48,220 nucleotides of DNA from Bacteroidaceae bacterium (GCA_017507385.1 JAFWAX010000082.1:1-48220), one strand, 5' to 3'; positions 33,832 to 43,107 are shown, numbered from the stretch's first letter. The notes: a model not told the origin generated them from the letters alone. Translations and numbers: made by a program.

Positions 33832-35268
33832 ATGAAACTCCCACATCCGCTCATCGCAGCTATCCCCGTTGCTGTGCTTATCGCCCTGCTTGTCGTAGTC
33901 ATCTATCTGTTTGGCAGCGACTCGCTCAGTGGTGGAAGCCAAATGGCGCTGCTTTCGGGCTCCGCTGTATGCGTGGCGATAGCCATGGTTTTCTACAAAG
34001 TACCATGGAAAGCCTTTGAAGAACAGATAGCGAAAACTATTGGCAGCGTTTCCGTCACCATCTTCATACTTCTTCTTGTCGGAATGCTCTCTGGCTCATG
34101 GATGGTTGGCGGCATTGTGCCGACGCTGATTTACTATGGGGTGCAGATTATATCGCCTCAGTTCTTTCTTGTCTGCACCTGCCTCATCTGTTCTTTGGTT
34201 TCTCTGCTTTCAGGCAGCTCGTGGACCACTGTCGCGACCTTAGGTGTGGCACTTTTGGGCATCAGCAAAGCTCTGGGCGTGTCAGAGGCATGGACTGCTG
34301 GAGCTATCATTTCTGGAGCATATTTTGGAGACAAGATGTCTCCGCTCAGCGATACCACCATTCTGGCTTCTTCTGTGTCGAGAACAGACCTTTTTGTGCA
34401 TATACGTTACATGCTGTACACCACTGTTCCGACCTTCATTATCACATCTGTCATCTTTCTGGTGGCAGGCTTCTCTATTGACAGACATACCGAATTGCAA
34501 GTCTTGCAGTACACGCAAGGGCTTCAAGACACTTTCAACATCTCGCTTTGGACGCTCATTGTGCCTATCGTGACAGGCTTGCTCATCATTCGCCGTGTCT
34601 CGTCCACCATCATCCTCTTCTCATCAGCACTCATGGCAGGAGCATTGGCCCTTGTCATGCAGCCCCACATCCTTGAGCAGATAGCAGGAGAAGGGGAGTG
34701 GTCAGGTTCGGCAGCCTTGATTCGGGGGCTTGCTATCACCTATTATGGCGCAACAGCCATTGATGCAGGCGATGCTTCGCTCAACGACCTCATATCCACT
34801 GGCGGAATGGCCGGCATGCTCGACACCGTCTGGCTGATACTGTGTGCCATGTGCTTTGGCTCGGTTATGGTGGCAAGCCGCATGATAGAGAGCCTCACCA
34901 GTTTTGTTCTCAAGTATGTGCGCAGCCGCTTCTCTTTAGTGTCCGCCACTGTAGGCACAGGAGTGTTCCTCAATGTCACCACGGGAGACCAGTTCATCTC
35001 CATCGTCCTCACTGCCGACATGTACCGTTCCGCTTACCGTAAGCAAGGGTATGAATCTCGCCTTTTGAGCCGCACCACCGAAGATGCTGTCACGGTTACT
35101 TCCGTGCTCATACCATGGAATACCTGTGGCATGACCCAGGCTTCAGTCCTTGGGGTGCCTACGTTGACCTACCTCCCTTATTGCTTCTTCAACATCATCA
35201 GTCCCCTCATGACCCTGCTTGTTGCAGCCATCGGGTGGAAAATTAAGAAAGTGAAAATTGCTGATTGA
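33832..35268 (+). CDS. nhaC: NhaC family Na+/H+ antiporter
   Basis: A 478-aa inner-membrane protein with about 11-12 hydrophobic segments. GAYFGDKMSPLSDTTILAS is the hallmark of the NhaC/Na_H_antiport_1 family, and GVFLNVTTGDQFISIVL and IPWNTCGMTQ lie in the second half. NhaC exchanges Na+ for protons (or malate/lactate-linked Na+ in some members). A sodium antiporter is consistent with a cell that also runs a Na+-pumping decarboxylase (oadGAB, about 8 kb away), but a direct link is only inferred. Confidence 0.93.
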   Translation: MKLPHPLIAAIPVAVLIALLVVVIYLFGSDSLSGGSQMALLSGSAVCVAIAMVFYKVPWKAFEEQIAKTIGSVSVTIFILLLVGMLSGSWMVGGIVPTLIYYGVQIISPQFFLVCTCLICSLVSLLSGSSWTTVATLGVALLGISKALGVSEAWTAGAIISGAYFGDKMSPLSDTTILASSVSRTDLFVHIRYMLYTTVPTFIITSVIFLVAGFSIDRHTELQVLQYTQGLQDTFNISLWTLIVPIVTGLLIIRRVSSTIILFSSALMAGALALVMQPHILEQIAGEGEWSGSAALIRGLAITYYGATAIDAGDASLNDLISTGGMAGMLDTVWLILCAMCFGSVMVASRMIESLTSFVLKYVRSRFSLVSATVGTGVFLNVTTGDQFISIVLTADMYRSAYRKQGYESRLLSRTTEDAVTVTSVLIPWNTCGMTQASVLGVPTLTYLPYCFFNIISPLMTLLVAAIGWKIKKVKIAD

Positions 35269-35432
35269 TATTGTCAGGCAAAGAGACCGTTTTCTGTCGC
35301 GCATTATGGTGTGAAACGAAAGTTTTTCGTATGATTAACGTGCGCTCGATGATTTAGCATGGCAATTTTGTTCAGAAAAATAGACAAGCGATTAACCGCA
35401 CCCCTCGGGCCTCGTTTCTGAAAAAGAAGTTG

Positions 35433-35545
35433 TATATTTGCAACGGAAACATAACGTGCGAAGCAATAAATATTGTAGAGGAAGAAAAAGAAAGAATCTG
35501 ATAAACAAATCGATAGCCAGTGCTGAATGTACTGGCTGTTTTTGT
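35433..35545 (+). ncRNA. Candidate small RNA: promoter box, about 95 bases, terminator
   Basis: A -7 box TATATTTG (35433-35440) stands in the nhaC-pheS intergenic region with no plausible gene after it. About 75 bases downstream, AGCCAGT (35515-35521) and ACTGGCT (35531-35537) form a hairpin followed by GTTTTTG, an intrinsic-terminator layout. A transcript of about 95 nt would result. The -33 box is poor. Other content of 35269-35621: a family-C-like motif at 35401-35411 and a half-element at 35336-35361. Confidence 0.35.
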
Positions 35546-35555
35546 GGGGAAAGAG

Positions 35556-35595
35556 AAGAGGTGCATCCGCTTGCAGGGAAACGGATGCACCTCTT
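35556..35595 (-). terminator. Terminator of pheS
   Basis: AAGAGGTGCATCCG and CGGATGCACCTCTT pair over 14 bp around a 12-base loop, about 27 bases past the pheS stop on the minus strand. The trailing T-rich stretch is modest. Confidence 0.65.
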
Positions 35596-35621
35596 TATTC
35601 TGAATGGTATGTATAGCTTGT

Positions 35622-36644
35622 TTAATTAGCTGCTTCAAATTCCTTCAGGAAACGAACATCGTTCTCGGAGAAGAGGCGGAGGTCCTTAACCTGATATTTG
35701 AGGTTGGTGATGCGCTCGATGCCCATGCCGAAAGCGTAGCCCTTGTATTTGGTAGAGTCGATGCCATTAGCTTCGAGCACGTTAGGATGCACCATGCCGC
35801 AGCCAAGGATTTCGAGCCAGCCAGAGCCTTTGCACATGTTGCAGCCCTTGCCCTTGCAGAGGGTGCAGGATACGTCCATCTCGGCACTTGGCTCGGTGAA
35901 TGGGAAGTAGGATGGACGGAGACGTATCTGGGTGTCTTCGCCGAACATTTCCTTGGCGAAGAGCAGAAGTACCTGCTTGAGGTCGGTAAAGCTAACCTTC
36001 TCATCAACATAGAGTCCTTCAACCTGGTGGAAGAAGCAATGGGCGCGAGCTGAGATGGCTTCGTTGCGATAAACGCGGCCAGGGCAGATGACGCGCACGG
36101 GTGGCTGCTGTTTTTCCATCACGCGTGCTTGTACAGAGCTGGTGTGAGTACGCAGAATGATGTCTGGGTGAGATTCTACAAAGAACGTGTCTTGCATGTC
36201 GCGTGCAGGATGGTCGTCGGCAAAGTTCATGGAAGAGAACACGTGCCAGTCATCTTCTACTTCTGGACCTTCAGCAAGTGAGAAGCCGAGGCGTGAGAAG
36301 ATGTCGATGATTTCGTTCTTCACGATAGTGAGCGGATGGCGTGTACCAAGACCAATAGGGTAGGCGGTGCGAGTGATGTCGAGGTGATTCGCATCGGTTT
36401 CTTGTACCGCGAAAGCGTCGCGCAGGGCATTGATTTTCTCTTGTGCCTTGTCTTTCAGCTCGTTGATTTTGATGCCAATCTCCTTTTTTTGTTCAACTGG
36501 CACATTGCGGAAGTCGGCCATGAGTGCTGTGATGGCACCTTTCTTGCTCAGGTATTTGATACGGAGCTGTTCGATTTCTTCAGCAGAATTGGCTGTAAGA
36601 TTCTCAACCTCTTGGAGTAAACTTTGTATTTTGTCTAACATCAT
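35622..36644 (-). CDS. pheS: Phenylalanine--tRNA ligase alpha subunit
   Basis: The catalytic subunit of the PheS2T2 enzyme, which charges tRNA-Phe. The 340-aa product has an N-terminal coiled coil (about 1-85), then the class II core: motif 2 (VYRNEAISARAHCFFHQVEGL) and motif 3 (YKGYAFGMGIERI). A Cys-rich insert (CTLCKGKGCNMCKGSG, about 260-275) with four Cys looks like a small zinc knuckle seen in PheS of several phyla. pheT is not adjacent. It has its own -7 box at 36715-36722. Confidence 0.97.
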   Translation of the reverse strand: MMLDKIQSLLQEVENLTANSAEEIEQLRIKYLSKKGAITALMADFRNVPVEQKKEIGIKINELKDKAQEKINALRDAFAVQETDANHLDITRTAYPIGLGTRHPLTIVKNEIIDIFSRLGFSLAEGPEVEDDWHVFSSMNFADDHPARDMQDTFFVESHPDIILRTHTSSVQARVMEKQQPPVRVICPGRVYRNEAISARAHCFFHQVEGLYVDEKVSFTDLKQVLLLFAKEMFGEDTQIRLRPSYFPFTEPSAEMDVSCTLCKGKGCNMCKGSGWLEILGCGMVHPNVLEANGIDSTKYKGYAFGMGIERITNLKYQVKDLRLFSENDVRFLKEFEAAN

Positions 36645-36714
36645 GCTGTTTTACTGTTGGATGATTTACAATTGACTCTTTTGTTTTTTTTGATTGCCAT
36701 TGCGAAAATCGCTG

Positions 36715-36722
36715 CAAAGGTA
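36715..36722 (-). promoter_or_regulatory. -7 box of pheS
   Basis: TACCTTTG on the minus strand, 70 bases upstream of the pheS start, divergent from the DUF4348 gene promoter. A 10-bp inverted repeat (ATTAGGAATT at 36753-36762, AATTCCTAAT at 36822-36831) lies between the two promoters. Confidence 0.6.
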
Positions 36723-36838
36723 GTGAAAATTATTAGGATTTAGGAATTGAAGATTAGGAATTGTTGTTTTTCTTATGAAAAAACTGTTTGATTGGCAAAT
36801 TATTCTTCATTCCTCATACCTAATTCCTAATTATTCCC

Positions 36839-36846
36839 TACCTTTG
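36839..36846 (+). promoter_or_regulatory. -7 box of the DUF4348-murB-MBL operon
   Basis: TACCTTTG, 32 bases upstream of the start at 36879. No convincing TTTG -33 box is present. Confidence 0.55.
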
Positions 36847-36878
36847 CACAAGTTTATGTAACGAGTGTTATATATAAT

Positions 36879-37721
36879 ATGAGAAAAGGTTTGGTTTTGT
36901 TGGCAGCAGTAATGGGTCTTGCTGTATCGTGTGATAATCGTAAGATGACCAATGCTTTTGAGGCAGAAGAAGAGGACGATTGTGACTCTGTCGAAGCTTT
37001 TGTGGGTGATACGCTCCATCTGTTTGACGAGGAACTGCCTCCTGTTGCTGCAGATAAACTTTTTGATGATTTTTTCTTTACTTTCATAGATGATCCGAAG
37101 TATAGGCTTCGCCGCATCTCATTTCCTCTACAATGCAGCGATGGTGAAGAATTGGGGCAGATTGCAAGGGATGAGTGGAAACTGATAGACCCTTTTGATA
37201 TAGGCAGGCTCTTCTTTGTAATATATGAACGTGAACAAGACCTTGAATTGCTGAAAGATACGGCTGTCAGCGAGGTTTTCGTGGAGCGGATTTTCTTGCA
37301 GGAACAGCGTATGGAGGTGTATGATTTCAAGAGGATGGATGGCAAGTGGAGATTGGCTAATATGAAGAAAGAGGATTGGCTGAACACACCGAATGGCGAT
37401 TTCTTGAAATTTTATGCACATTTTGTGTCAGACAGTCTCTTCCAGCGCGAGGCATTGTCTGAACCTGTTAAGGTTGTTCTGACGCCAGGCGATGGGGATG
37501 AGGAGGTGCAGGAAGAGTTTATTACAAAGGATGAATGGTTTGAAATACAGGAAGGCTCACCCGTGTTTGACGAAGTGCTGATGAATATAGATTATGGGCA
37601 GACCAGTATTAGCCAGAACAGAAAGATACTGATGCTTGAAGGTGTCAGCAATGGATTGCAAATGAAGTTTAAGTTTAATAAGCAGAACGAAAAGTGGATG
37701 CTGATGGAGGTTGAGTATTGA
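36879..37721 (+). CDS. DUF4348-type lipoprotein
   Basis: A 280-aa protein with a lipoprotein signal: hydrophobic MRKGLVLLAAVMGLAVSC with the lipobox Cys at 18. An acidic stretch (EAEEEDDCD) follows, then a soluble domain containing FDDFFFTFIDDPKYRLRRI and RMDGKWRLANMKKEDW, and a repeat of similar pattern at the end (NEKWMLMEVEY). The sequence resembles DUF4348, a Bacteroidetes lipoprotein family of unknown function. It is the first gene before murB (26 bases), which suggests, without proving, a cell-envelope role. Confidence 0.75.
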   Translation: MRKGLVLLAAVMGLAVSCDNRKMTNAFEAEEEDDCDSVEAFVGDTLHLFDEELPPVAADKLFDDFFFTFIDDPKYRLRRISFPLQCSDGEELGQIARDEWKLIDPFDIGRLFFVIYEREQDLELLKDTAVSEVFVERIFLQEQRMEVYDFKRMDGKWRLANMKKEDWLNTPNGDFLKFYAHFVSDSLFQREALSEPVKVVLTPGDGDEEVQEEFITKDEWFEIQEGSPVFDEVLMNIDYGQTSISQNRKILMLEGVSNGLQMKFKFNKQNEKWMLMEVEY

Positions 37722-37747
37722 GGTTGCTTGAGTAATGGCGTTTGTTT

Positions 37748-38746
37748 ATGAAGGAATATGCGAATTATAGTTTGCTGAATCACAACACGTTCGGCATGAA
37801 TGTGGAAACAAAACGTTTCGTGGAGTATGATAGTGAGGAAGAGCTGATTGGTTTGTTGCCGTCTTTAGGAAACAAATTTCTCCACATGGGGGGTGGCAGC
37901 AATCTTCTTTTTCTGGGTAACTTTGACGGAACGGTGCTGCATAGTGCCATCAGAGGTATAGAGGTTGTGGAAAATTGCGGGGAAGAAATGCTGGTTCGTG
38001 TGGGTGCAGGTGTTGTTTGGGATGACTTTGTGGCATGGGCTGTTGAGCAAGGTTGGGGCGGTATAGAGAATCTGTCGCTAATACCAGGAGAAGTGGGTGC
38101 GAGTGCTGTGCAAAACATTGGTGCATACGGAGTTGAGGCAAAAGATGTTATTGTTCGGGTTGAGGCCATTCATCTGAAAACAGGGGAGAAGCGTTGTTTT
38201 ATGGCAGACGAATGTGGTTATGCTTATCGCCAAAGTGTTTTCAAGAATGAGCTGAAAGGTCAATATGCCATCACTTATGTTACCTATAAACTTGCAGTTC
38301 ATCCGACCTTAAAACTTGGCTATGGCAACATGAAAGTGCTGTCAGAGAAGGAGAATGTGACGGTTGCCGATATACGTCAGTTTATTATAGATGTAAGAAA
38401 TGCGAAGCTGCCTGACCCCAAGGTGCTGGGCAATGCCGGAAGTTTTTTCATGAATCCAGTAGTGTCTCGCGACAAATTTCGGAAGATTCAACTGGCATAT
38501 CCACAGATGCCTTATTATGAAGTGGAGAATGGTGTGAAGATTCCAGCAGGATGGATGATAGAGCAGTGTGGATGGAAAGGAAAATCGCTGGGTAGAGCTG
38601 GGGTGCATGAGAAGCAGGCATTGGTGTTGGTAAATCTTGGTGGAGCGTCTTCGGAAGAGATTGTGGCGCTTTGCAATGCTGTCTGTAAAGATGTAAAAGA
38701 TACGTTTGGTATAGACATCCATCCGGAAGTAAATTTTATAAGTTGA
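37748..38746 (+). CDS. murB: UDP-N-acetylenolpyruvoylglucosamine reductase
   Basis: MurB reduces UDP-GlcNAc-enolpyruvate to UDP-MurNAc in peptidoglycan synthesis, using FAD and NADPH. The 332-aa product has the FAD-binding LHMGGGSNLLFLG (about 45-57), NLSLIPGEVGASAVQNIGAYGVE (about 108-130), the active-site Ser in GNAGSFFMNPVV and the final Glu in HPEVNF. This is the type I, E. coli-like form. The ATG at 37748 is used rather than a TTG two codons upstream. Its stop overlaps the next gene (TGATG). Confidence 0.96.
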   Translation: MKEYANYSLLNHNTFGMNVETKRFVEYDSEEELIGLLPSLGNKFLHMGGGSNLLFLGNFDGTVLHSAIRGIEVVENCGEEMLVRVGAGVVWDDFVAWAVEQGWGGIENLSLIPGEVGASAVQNIGAYGVEAKDVIVRVEAIHLKTGEKRCFMADECGYAYRQSVFKNELKGQYAITYVTYKLAVHPTLKLGYGNMKVLSEKENVTVADIRQFIIDVRNAKLPDPKVLGNAGSFFMNPVVSRDKFRKIQLAYPQMPYYEVENGVKIPAGWMIEQCGWKGKSLGRAGVHEKQALVLVNLGGASSEEIVALCNAVCKDVKDTFGIDIHPEVNFIS

Positions 38747-39612
38747 TGATGAAGATCACGATACTTGGTAGCGGAACATCCAGTGGAGTGCCTCAGATAG
38801 GTTGCTCTTGCAAGGTTTGTTCGTCTAATGATCCGAAAGATAAGCGATTGAGGTGTTCATGCCTGATAGAAAAGAACGGAAAAAACATTTTGATTGACTG
38901 TGGCCCTGACTTCCGTGAACAGATGCTGCGTGTCGGTTTCCGTCAGCTGGATGCTGTATTTATCACTCATGAGCATTATGACCATGTTGGCGGTCTTGAC
39001 GATTTGCGTCCTTACAGCATTTTTGGCGATGTGACTGTCTATGCGGAAAAATATTGCGCTGATCATCTGAAGGAACGCATCCCGTATTGCTTCACACCTG
39101 CGGACAAGCGTTATCCAGGAGTACCAGCTATTGATTTGGTTGAAATAGAACCACATGTTCCTGTCTTCGTCAAAAAGGCAGAGAGAAAGCCTATCCCCTC
39201 AGAGTATCTTAGTGATGCAATGAAGATGAAGATTCTGCAAGAGGAACCCAAAGAAGATGAATTTGAACATGAAGATGTGGAGGTGATGCCTATCCGGGTG
39301 ATGCATGGACGACTTCCCATCGTTGGTTTTCGCATAGAGAATTTTGTTTATATCACCGACATGAAAACGATTCCAGAAGAGGAATTGCCTTTGCTGGAAG
39401 GAGTGGAGTATATGATTGTCAATGGCTTGCGTCATAAAGAACATCCAACTCATCAGACGATAACGGATGCGATAGCCTTTGCACATCGATTGGGTGTGAA
39501 GGAAACTTGGATTGTTCACATGAGTCATCACATCAAGCCGCACGCAGAAGAGGAAAGAAATCTTCCTTCAGGCATCCATTTGGCGTATGACGGAGAGGTG
39601 ATAACATTCTGA
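38746..39612 (+). CDS. MBL-fold metallo-hydrolase (PhnP/RNase Z-like)
   Basis: A 288-aa protein beginning with MKITILGSGTSSGVPQIGC, the glycine-rich N terminus of this group, followed by a Cys cluster (CSCKVC) and the metal-binding HEHYDHVGGLDDLRP (about 78-92). Further ligands are RVMHG, YITDMKT and WIVHMSHH. PhnP-type enzymes hydrolyse cyclic phosphodiesters; the substrate here is unknown. The middle contains an extra acidic segment (LQEEPKEDEFEHEDVE). It overlaps the murB stop and is probably translated from the same mRNA. Confidence 0.88.
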   Translation: MMKITILGSGTSSGVPQIGCSCKVCSSNDPKDKRLRCSCLIEKNGKNILIDCGPDFREQMLRVGFRQLDAVFITHEHYDHVGGLDDLRPYSIFGDVTVYAEKYCADHLKERIPYCFTPADKRYPGVPAIDLVEIEPHVPVFVKKAERKPIPSEYLSDAMKMKILQEEPKEDEFEHEDVEVMPIRVMHGRLPIVGFRIENFVYITDMKTIPEEELPLLEGVEYMIVNGLRHKEHPTHQTITDAIAFAHRLGVKETWIVHMSHHIKPHAEEERNLPSGIHLAYDGEVITF

Positions 39613-39664
39613 TGCCTTTTTCCTATTCCATGGCGTTTTAATTTTGTACAAGTTTATGGATCAG

Positions 39665-39733
39665 AATCGGTGTGCCCCACATCGATGTGTTGATGTGCCC
39701 CACACCGTTGAACCGATGTGGGGCACACCGATT
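39665..39733. repeat. Palindromic repeat, family A, copy 2
   Basis: AATCGGTGTGCCCCACATCG (39665-39684) and CGATGTGGGGCACACCGATT (39714-39733) form a perfect 20-bp inverted repeat. Between them lies GATGTGCCCCACACCGTT, the same unit that follows the copy at 17186-17251. The units are therefore shared but ordered differently. Confidence 0.9.
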
Positions 39734-39820
39734 TTGGGGTGGGAATTAATGCCAAACTAATCAAGTTTCGGTTAATTATGAAGATGTCTTGGGAGATGTT
39801 GAATGAAAGATGTCAAATGA

Positions 39821-39848
39821 AAAAAGGCCGCCAATAAGCAGCCTTTTT
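39821..39848 (-). terminator. Terminator of the oad operon
   Basis: AAAAAGGC and GCCTTTTT form an 8-bp stem with a 12-base loop; on the minus strand a T run follows. It is 20 bases past the oadB stop. Confidence 0.7.
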
Positions 39849-39867
39849 CTTGTATGGTTAATTTGTT

Positions 39868-41130
39868 TTAGACAGCTATGTTCTGCAAGAAAGAAATGAG
39901 AACGCCTGCTGCAACGGCAGAACCAATCACGCCAGATACATTTGACGACATGCAATAGTTGAGCACGTGGTTCTTCGGGTCGTACTTTGTGGAAATTTCG
40001 TTGCAGACGCGAGATGCCATTGGAACGGCAGAAAGACCTGTGGCGCCAATGAGTGGATTGATTTTCTTCTTGGAGAAAAGATTCGCAATCTTCACCATGA
40101 GAATTCCTGATGCGATAGAAAGACCGAACGCAAAGAAACCTCCAATCACAATACCGATTGTTGTCCAGTTGAGGAACGCTTGTACAGTCATAGTTGCGCC
40201 GACACAAAGGCCGAGGAAAACTGTAGCAGTATTCATGACTGCATTTGAAATAGTGTCGAACAGACGAGCTGTATCAGAACCGATTTCTTTCAAGAGGTTA
40301 CCGAACATCAGCATGCCAATCAGAGAAACTGCTGATGGAACGAGCAGCGCAACAATTGTTGTTACTGCAATTGGGAAAATAATTTTGATAACTTTCTCGT
40401 TCTTGATTTTCTGTCCAGAAGGATAAAGCTTGTCTTGTTCCTTCATGTTGATTTTCAGTTCTTTCTCGGAACAGAGCAGTTTTACCACAAGCGGAATGAT
40501 TACAGGTACGAGCGCCATGTAAGAGTAAGCAGCAATGGCGATTGGTGCCAGAAGATGTGGTGCCAGCTTGATTGTTGTATAGATGGCAGTTGGGCCATCG
40601 GCGCCACCGATGATGGCGAGTGAAGCTGCTTCTTTAATGTTGAATGCACCAGAACCGATGGCAATAAGCAGTACCGCAAAAATTCCGAGCTGTGCTGCTG
40701 CACCAAAGATTGAGAGACGGAGGTTGCGAAGCATCGGGCCAAAGTCTGTCAGCGCACCAACACCCATGAAGATGATAGGTGGGAGGAATCCTGTTTTGAT
40801 GAGCATGTAATAAAGGAAGTTCATCAGCCCTAAGTCGTGTGCAATTGCAGGGAGAGACATTTCCCAAATGTTTTCTGTGAGCACATTTCCTGCTGCATCT
40901 ACAACACGGCCAGCTTCGTCTGCTTGATAAACTCCCATTTCACCGCCAGGGAAGTTAGCTATCAGAACACCGAAGGCGATGGGGATAAGGAGCAGTGGCT
41001 CGAAATGCTTTACTATACCAAGGTACAGGAGTACGAAGGCAAGCAAATACATGATAAGGTATGTACCATTGGCATCAATGATGTTGCTGAAAGCAGTCAT
41101 CTGGTACACGTTATTGAGTATTTCTTCCAT
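39868..41130 (-). CDS. oadB: Na+-translocating decarboxylase beta subunit
   Basis: The integral-membrane subunit that couples decarboxylation of carboxybiotin to Na+ export. The 420-aa protein has about 9-10 hydrophobic segments. LAIIGGADGPTAIYTTIKLAP (about 171-191) holds the conserved Asp (178) used for Na+ transport, and DFGPMLRN and NTATVFLGLCVG are also typical. It is the last gene of oadG-oadA-oadB and is separated from oadA by 99 bases containing a strong hairpin. Whether the complex acts on oxaloacetate, malonyl-CoA or methylmalonyl-CoA depends on the alpha subunit. Confidence 0.94.
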   Translation of the reverse strand: MEEILNNVYQMTAFSNIIDANGTYLIMYLLAFVLLYLGIVKHFEPLLLIPIAFGVLIANFPGGEMGVYQADEAGRVVDAAGNVLTENIWEMSLPAIAHDLGLMNFLYYMLIKTGFLPPIIFMGVGALTDFGPMLRNLRLSIFGAAAQLGIFAVLLIAIGSGAFNIKEAASLAIIGGADGPTAIYTTIKLAPHLLAPIAIAAYSYMALVPVIIPLVVKLLCSEKELKINMKEQDKLYPSGQKIKNEKVIKIIFPIAVTTIVALLVPSAVSLIGMLMFGNLLKEIGSDTARLFDTISNAVMNTATVFLGLCVGATMTVQAFLNWTTIGIVIGGFFAFGLSIASGILMVKIANLFSKKKINPLIGATGLSAVPMASRVCNEISTKYDPKNHVLNYCMSSNVSGVIGSAVAAGVLISFLQNIAV

Positions 41131-41169
41131 TTGTTTTTAACGGTTTTGATGTTTACGGTTTTGAGGTTT

Positions 41170-41205
41170 GTACGGTATGCGGCGCGTTGCAACCGCATGC
41201 CGTAC
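41170..41205 (-). promoter_or_regulatory. Intra-operon hairpin between oadA and oadB
   Basis: GTACGGTATGCGG and CCGCATGCCGTAC pair over 13 bp (one G-U in RNA) around a 10-base loop. No T run follows on the minus strand, so it looks more like an mRNA processing or stability element than a terminator. Confidence 0.6.
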
Positions 41206-41229
41206 AACCGTATAGCCGCTTAGCCGAAT

Positions 41230-43068
41230 TTAAGCCATTTTGAAAATTGGGTCATCTTCTTCAACTGAATCACCAGAGTTAGCGAGGATGGCTGTAATTA
41301 CACCAGCTTTTTCAGCACGGATGGCGTTGAATGTTTTCATCGCCTCGATGTAGCCAAGTGTGTCACCTGCTTGTACAGTATCGCCAACTTTCTTTGGTGT
41401 CTCAGAATTGTCCTTTACGAGGTAGAATTTGCCTTCCAATGGAGCGAGGATGTCTTCGCCTTCTCCAACTGGTGCAGCAGCTGCTGGAGTCCCTGCAGGA
41501 GTTGCTGGTGCAGCATCTCCGTAAGCGATTTCAACCTTGTAGTTTATGCCGTTAACTTGTACAGTTACGCTCTTTGGACCTTCTGCGCCAGCAGCTGGAG
41601 CGTTCTTGGCAGCCTTGCGTTTTGCAAGATCTTCTTCGAAGTCAGCTTTTGCTTTTCCGCTCTTGTAGGCACGATACTGCTCTGGGTGCATTGCGAGCTC
41701 GAAAAGTTCTTCATCGTCTTGGCCAAGTTCCCATCCGTTCTCCTTCATTTCTTGACGGAACTCATCAAGTTTGTCTGGGAAGTATGATTGTGGATCTTGT
41801 GTCTCAAACTCGCGACCTTGTTCTTTTGCCATTTCGATGAGCTCTGGTGCAACAGGGCCAGGCAGCTGTCCGGCCTTGCCGAGAATCATGTCCCAGATGG
41901 TGTCTGCAATCATGCTCCAGCGAGCCTTGCCCTTTTCCATCTGCATTACGTTCATCAGCGCAAGGTTCTTCACATACTGTGAGAAAGGAGTAACGAGGCA
42001 TGGATAACCAACCTTTGGCCATACGTATGCTACTTCGTCGAAGAGCTTGATGAGCAAATCGTCAGTCGTCAATTCTGGCTGACCGTTCTTCACCTTCCAC
42101 TTGTTGAGTGACTTGAGGTTGTCTTCGAGGTCTGTCATCAGTGAACCCATCATTCCGCCTGGGAGACCTGGCTTCACGAGCAATGAGTTGTTAATGTGGT
42201 TGAGTTCAGGGATATAGTAGCCAAGGAAGTCGTCACACATTTCCTGAATCTGAGTGCGCACCTCCATGTAAGCAGCCATATTGATATCCTTAACTTTGAA
42301 ACCTGCATCTTTCAGCATTTCCTGAACTGCGATGATGTCTGCATGGCCTGTTCCCCAAGAGAGTGGAGACATGCCTGTATCTACATAGTCGCAACCTGCA
42401 TTGCAGACTTCGAGGATTGACGCCATGTTGAAACCTGGTCCAGCGTGTGAGTGATATTGGATGATGATGTCCTTCTTGATGTTCTTGATGCCTTCAACAA
42501 TCTTGCCGAGTGATACGGGGCGGCCAATGCCGGCCATGTCCTTCAAGCAGATTTCGTCAGCACCTGCCTCAATGAAAGTTTTTGCCAGATTAACGTAGTA
42601 CTCAACTGTATGGATTGGAGAAGCTGTGATGCAGAGAGTGGCCTGTGCAATCATGCCTGCTTCTTTAGCGTACTGGATTGAAGGTATTACATTGCGTGAA
42701 TCGTTCAATCCACAGAAGATGCGAGTGATGTCCGTTCCTTGAGCTTTCTTGACTTTGTAGAAAAGTTTACGTACGTCTTTTGGACATGGACTCATGCGAA
42801 GACCATTGAGAGCACGGTCAAGCATGTGTGTCTGGATGCCTGCCTCATGGAATGGCTTTGTCCATTCGCGAACTGATTTATTGGGATTTTCTCCGTAGAG
42901 AAGGTTGACTTGCTCGAAACCACCACCATTTGTTTCAACACGATCGAAGCAGCCCATCTTGATGATTGCAGGAGCTACTTTGACCAGCTGGTCTACACGA
43001 GGCTGATATTTGCCAGCACTCTGCCACATGTCGCGGAAGACCAACGAGAATTTTACTTCTTTTGCCAT
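41230..43068 (-). CDS. oadA: Biotin-dependent decarboxylase alpha subunit (oxaloacetate decarboxylase/PycB-like)
   Basis: A 612-aa protein with an N-terminal HMGL-like carboxyltransferase domain: FRDMWQS (metal Asp), EICLKDMAGIGRP (carbamylated Lys region) and QYHSHAGPG (metal His pair). A PycB-type conserved domain follows (about 300-450), then an Ala/Pro-rich linker (about 525-540) and a biotinyl domain with the biotin Lys578 in EAMKTFN. The N-terminal part is diverged from textbook OadA (RVETNGGGFEQ in place of LEVWGGATFD), so the exact substrate is less certain than the family. It lies 39 bases downstream of oadG. Confidence 0.9.
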   Translation of the reverse strand: MAKEVKFSLVFRDMWQSAGKYQPRVDQLVKVAPAIIKMGCFDRVETNGGGFEQVNLLYGENPNKSVREWTKPFHEAGIQTHMLDRALNGLRMSPCPKDVRKLFYKVKKAQGTDITRIFCGLNDSRNVIPSIQYAKEAGMIAQATLCITASPIHTVEYYVNLAKTFIEAGADEICLKDMAGIGRPVSLGKIVEGIKNIKKDIIIQYHSHAGPGFNMASILEVCNAGCDYVDTGMSPLSWGTGHADIIAVQEMLKDAGFKVKDINMAAYMEVRTQIQEMCDDFLGYYIPELNHINNSLLVKPGLPGGMMGSLMTDLEDNLKSLNKWKVKNGQPELTTDDLLIKLFDEVAYVWPKVGYPCLVTPFSQYVKNLALMNVMQMEKGKARWSMIADTIWDMILGKAGQLPGPVAPELIEMAKEQGREFETQDPQSYFPDKLDEFRQEMKENGWELGQDDEELFELAMHPEQYRAYKSGKAKADFEEDLAKRKAAKNAPAAGAEGPKSVTVQVNGINYKVEIAYGDAAPATPAGTPAAAAPVGEGEDILAPLEGKFYLVKDNSETPKKVGDTVQAGDTLGYIEAMKTFNAIRAEKAGVITAILANSGDSVEEDDPIFKMA

Positions 43069-43107
43069 ATCTTTATAATTTTATTACTTTAATTCTACTT
43101 ACTTTTT

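Noticed and set aside
35438..35629. Possible 63-codon gene between nhaC and pheS
   Set aside because: It runs through two terminator hairpins and its composition (Cys, Lys, Arg-rich, no start signals) is not protein-like.
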